From: an uncultured Beijerinckiaceae bacterium
GTDB taxonomy: Bacteria; Pseudomonadota; Alphaproteobacteria; Rhizobiales; Beijerinckiaceae
NCBI GenBank assembly: GCA_937863205.1
Contig: CALMGA010000092.1
Span: 1 to 7,694 of the forward strand
Direction: 5' to 3'
Length of the DNA stretch: 7,694 nucleotides
The notes below the pieces were generated by a model that was not told the DNA's origin, searched no databases, and saw nothing but the letters and a program-made list of their open reading frames with translations. This document shows positions 6,608 to 7,694 of the stretch, piece by piece. Every line of letters starts with the position of its first letter. Within the stretch, counting starts at the first letter, position 1. Position numbers and translations under genes: made by a program.

Positions 6608-6656
6608 CCTCCTTAAAGCATGCGCCGGACGCTTGCAGGATTTTCGTGGCCGGCGC
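6608..6656 (-). promoter_or_regulatory. Hairpin leader and stand-alone Shine-Dalgarno upstream of mtnA
   Basis: On the minus strand GCGCCGG (6656-6650) pairs perfectly with CCGGCGC (6628-6622), with a 21-nt loop. Right after comes a two-codon ORF, ATG-CTT-TAA (6621-6613), overlapping a full Shine-Dalgarno AAGGAGG (6614-6608) that has no start codon at proper distance; the mtnA GTG is 30 nt further on with its own AAAGGGG. The loop contains UCCU, complementary to AGGA of the Shine-Dalgarno, so a small pseudoknot is possible. It may be only the terminator of the upstream small gene. Confidence 0.35.
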
Positions 6657-6668
6657 GGAGCTTGGCGC

Positions 6669-6914
6669 TCAGCAGCCCTTGCAGATGCTGCCGGTGATCT
6701 TGTTGTCTTCGCGCTCGATGCCGCGATCGAGTGCGGTGGTTCCCGCACTCTGGGACGCGCCGGGGTTGGGCACGGTGGCGCCGGTCGAGGTGATGTTGCC
6801 CGAGCGCACGCCGGCGCCGTTCTGCGGCTGGTCGCGGGATGGCAGGTCGCGGTCCTGAGCGGCGGCGCCGGTGGCAGCGGCGAGGAACGCGGCGAGCAAT
6901 AACGTTTTCGTCAT
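6669..6914 (-). CDS. Small secreted protein with C-terminal CKGC, unknown function (81 aa)
   Basis: No family recognised. The first 19 residues look like a Sec signal peptide: M-T-K-T, a hydrophobic core of Leu and Ala, and a likely cut after A17-A18-A19 before Q20. The mature part is about 62 residues, hydrophilic and probably disordered, rich in Gly, Ser, Thr, Asn and Pro, with D-R-G-I-E-R-E-D-N-K-I-T-G near the end. The last four residues are Cys-Lys-Gly-Cys (C78, C81), the only cysteines, so an intramolecular disulfide or metal/thiol chemistry at the C-terminus is possible. The ATG has an excellent ribosome binding site, GGGAGG, 5 nt away. It lies upstream of mtnA on the same strand and diverges from the coiled-coil gene across 176 bp. 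The strong RBS and signal peptide support a real gene; similar short exported proteins are common in Hyphomicrobiales, from memory. Confidence 0.75.
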   Translation of the reverse strand: MTKTLLLAAFLAAATGAAAQDRDLPSRDQPQNGAGVRSGNITSTGATVPNPGASQSAGTTALDRGIEREDNKITGSICKGC

Positions 6915-6947
6915 GGGAACCTCCCTTTGACCGTGGAAACGCCTTTT

Positions 6948-6983
6948 TGCCGCGCCGGTTGCAGCCGACAGTCTGGTGCGGCA
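6948..6983. repeat. Imperfect 11-bp inverted repeat in divergent intergenic region
   Basis: TGCCGC (6948-6953) and GCGGCA (6978-6983) are perfect arms. The pairing continues inward for five more positions with two G-U pairs on the plus-strand RNA, around a 14-nt loop. It directly abuts the 16-bp palindrome at 6984. Confidence 0.4.
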
Positions 6984-6999
6984 CGGGGGACGTCCCCCG
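6984..6999. repeat. Perfect 16-bp palindrome, candidate operator
   Basis: CGGGGGAC followed by its reverse complement GTCCCCCG, centred between 6991 and 6992, in the divergent region 70 bp from the minus-strand ATG at 6914 and 92 bp from the plus-strand ATG at 7091. A dimeric regulator could control both genes from here. A palindrome this size could also occur by chance in GC-rich DNA. Confidence 0.45.
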
Positions 7000-7004
7000 G
7001 ACGC

Positions 7005-7036
7005 AGCGGGCGATGCCGCTTAAGGCATCATTAAGC
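7005..7036. repeat. Overlapping dyads around GCTTAA
   Basis: Three inverted repeats overlap: AGCGG/CCGCT (7005-7009, 7016-7020), GATGCC/GGCATC (7012-7017, 7024-7029, 6-nt loop) and GCTTAA/TTAAGC (7018-7023, 7031-7036, 7-nt spacer). All arms are perfect. Only one of the first two can form at once. Possible leader structure or operator half-sites for the downstream gene. Confidence 0.4.
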
Positions 7037-7039
7037 AGC

Positions 7040-7075
7040 GTCTGTGAAGCTGCCCGACAGTGCTTTTCACGAGAC
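7040..7075 (+). promoter_or_regulatory. Leader hairpin before the coiled-coil gene
   Basis: GTCT-GTGAA-GC (7040-7050) pairs with GC-TT-TTCAC-G-AGAC (7062-7075): eleven pairs with a two-base and a one-base bulge and an 11-nt loop. It ends 15 nt before the ATG at 7091. The ribosome binding site there is poor (AGTGGA, 7076-7081), so this hairpin sits where it could influence initiation. Paired by hand only. Confidence 0.35.
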
Positions 7076-7090
7076 AGTGGAACTAGATCC

Positions 7091-7694
7091 ATGGCGGCCG
7101 ACATTCAACCCGAAAGCGCCGGCGAAGGCGCGAACGACGATGCGTCAGACCGCGAGGTTCCGCACGACCAGACCGCAGCCGACCCGGCCTCCGGCGATGC
7201 GCCGTCCAGCGATGCGACGTCCACCGCCCTGAGCGAAATGCCGCCGGCCGGTCTCGATGCCAGCCTCGCCGCCGCTAGCCGCGGCGCGGACGACGTGAAG
7301 GCGACCGGGCCGCGCTCGTTCGGCGCCCGCCTGCTCGATTACAGCGCCCATGCCGCCATGATCGTCGGGCTGATCGGCTTCGCCTGGACGGTGAGCAACC
7401 ACGTCGTCACCCATCCGGCGCCGGCTCGCGAAGGCGCAGCCGGCAAACTTGAGGGCGCCAAAGCCGAGCCAGCGGCCGGCGAGCTGGCCGACCTGCGGCA
7501 AACCAACCAGCGCCTGGCCGAGGATGTCCGCAGCCTTCGCGCCAACTTCGACGCGCTCAGCGCCAAGGTGCACGACGACAAGACGCCCACCCAGCTCAAG
7601 GCCCTGCAGGCCGGCCTGCAGAACGTGCAGGGCGGCCTCGCCGCCGCGCGCAGCGAAACCGGCAGCGCCGTGGCCCAGCTCAGCGGCCAGCTCG
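7091..7694 (+). CDS. Membrane-anchored coiled-coil protein, 3'-truncated by window edge
   Basis: No named family. The frame is open from the ATG at 7091 to the window end (201 codons, no stop). Residues 1-80 are hydrophilic, acidic and Ala/Pro/Ser-rich, probably disordered; R64, K70, R75 and R80 precede one membrane helix at about 84-105 (M-I-V-G-L-I-G-F-A-W core), so the N-terminus should be cytoplasmic and the rest periplasmic. Residues 132-160 form a regular heptad repeat with core positions L132, L135, N139, L142, V146, L149, F153, L156, V160; the buried Asn is typical of parallel dimers. After P166 a second heptad run starts (L169, L172, L176, V179, L183) and continues to the edge. The layout suggests an envelope-spanning or scaffolding protein, but the C-terminal domain is unseen. 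The start has a weak ribosome binding site; an in-frame ATG at codon 50 is a less likely alternative. Confidence 0.7.
   Translation, partial: MAADIQPESAGEGANDDASDREVPHDQTAADPASGDAPSSDATSTALSEMPPAGLDASLAAASRGADDVKATGPRSFGARLLDYSAHAAMIVGLIGFAWTVSNHVVTHPAPAREGAAGKLEGAKAEPAAGELADLRQTNQRLAEDVRSLRANFDALSAKVHDDKTPTQLKALQAGLQNVQGGLAAARSETGSAVAQLSGQL

Noticed and set aside
6578..6668. Firm call of a SAM riboswitch before mtnA
   Set aside because: A hairpin next to a Shine-Dalgarno is present, but the conserved bases of known SAM classes could not be matched by eye. Kept as a hypothesis only.
6578..6748. 57-residue N-terminal extension of mtnA
   Set aside because: It would overlap the 81-codon gene and encodes an Arg/Ala-rich stretch unlike MtnA. 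The GTG at 6577 has its own ribosome binding site.
6916..6942. GGAAC on the plus strand as an EcfG promoter for the coiled-coil gene
   Set aside because: No CGTT at 16-18 nt spacing, and the GGAAC is part of the complement of the opposite gene's ribosome binding site region.
6613..7104. 163-codon minus-strand frame covering the small secreted gene and the intergenic region
   Set aside because: Out of frame with the gene that has the signal peptide and strong ribosome binding site; the product is compositionally odd and runs across the palindromes.
1..7694. tRNA, rRNA, CRISPR array, insertion sequence or phage remnant
   Set aside because: No T-loop/acceptor pattern, no spaced repeat array, no transposase-like protein and no terminal repeats were seen anywhere in the window.

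Overview
The window is GC-rich (roughly two-thirds G+C by eye), densely coding DNA that reads like the chromosome of an alphaproteobacterium, most likely of the order Hyphomicrobiales (Rhizobiales). This rests on protein style, GTG starts, small Ala-rich exported proteins, and one candidate promoter matching the alphaproteobacterial general-stress sigma factor EcfG. No mobile element, CRISPR array, tRNA or rRNA was recognised.

Layout, left to right: (1) the 3' three-quarters of priA on +, cut by the window edge; (2) tail-to-tail with it, only 6 bp away, a 75-codon single-pass membrane protein gene on -; (3) a 142-bp divergent promoter region, then a complete GH15 glucoamylase/trehalase-like gene on +; (4) a 342-bp non-coding stretch with several inverted repeats, including a perfect 20-bp palindrome, leading into (5) a TetX-like FAD monooxygenase gene on +; (6) a 92-bp convergent gap with a good intrinsic terminator; (7) on -, an 81-codon secreted protein ending in Cys-Lys-Gly-Cys, then, 91 bp downstream, mtnA of methionine salvage; (8) a 176-bp divergent region with a run of inverted repeats; (9) on +, the start of a membrane-anchored coiled-coil protein that runs off the right edge.

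The genes do not form one pathway. They are mostly single transcription units: DNA replication restart (priA), intracellular sugar hydrolysis (GH15), flavin-dependent oxidation, sulfur salvage (mtnA) and three small or partial envelope proteins of unknown role. The only plausible same-strand pair is the 81-codon gene and mtnA.

No clear new multi-gene system is visible. The most interesting material is non-coding. The monooxygenase leader has a 20-bp palindrome between two copies of a 9-bp repeat, and these allow two mutually exclusive pairings, one of which hides the ribosome binding site. There is also a hairpin leader before mtnA, a string of dyads before the coiled-coil gene, and an EcfG-type promoter before the 75-codon gene. 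All RNA-structure statements were paired by hand and are hypotheses.
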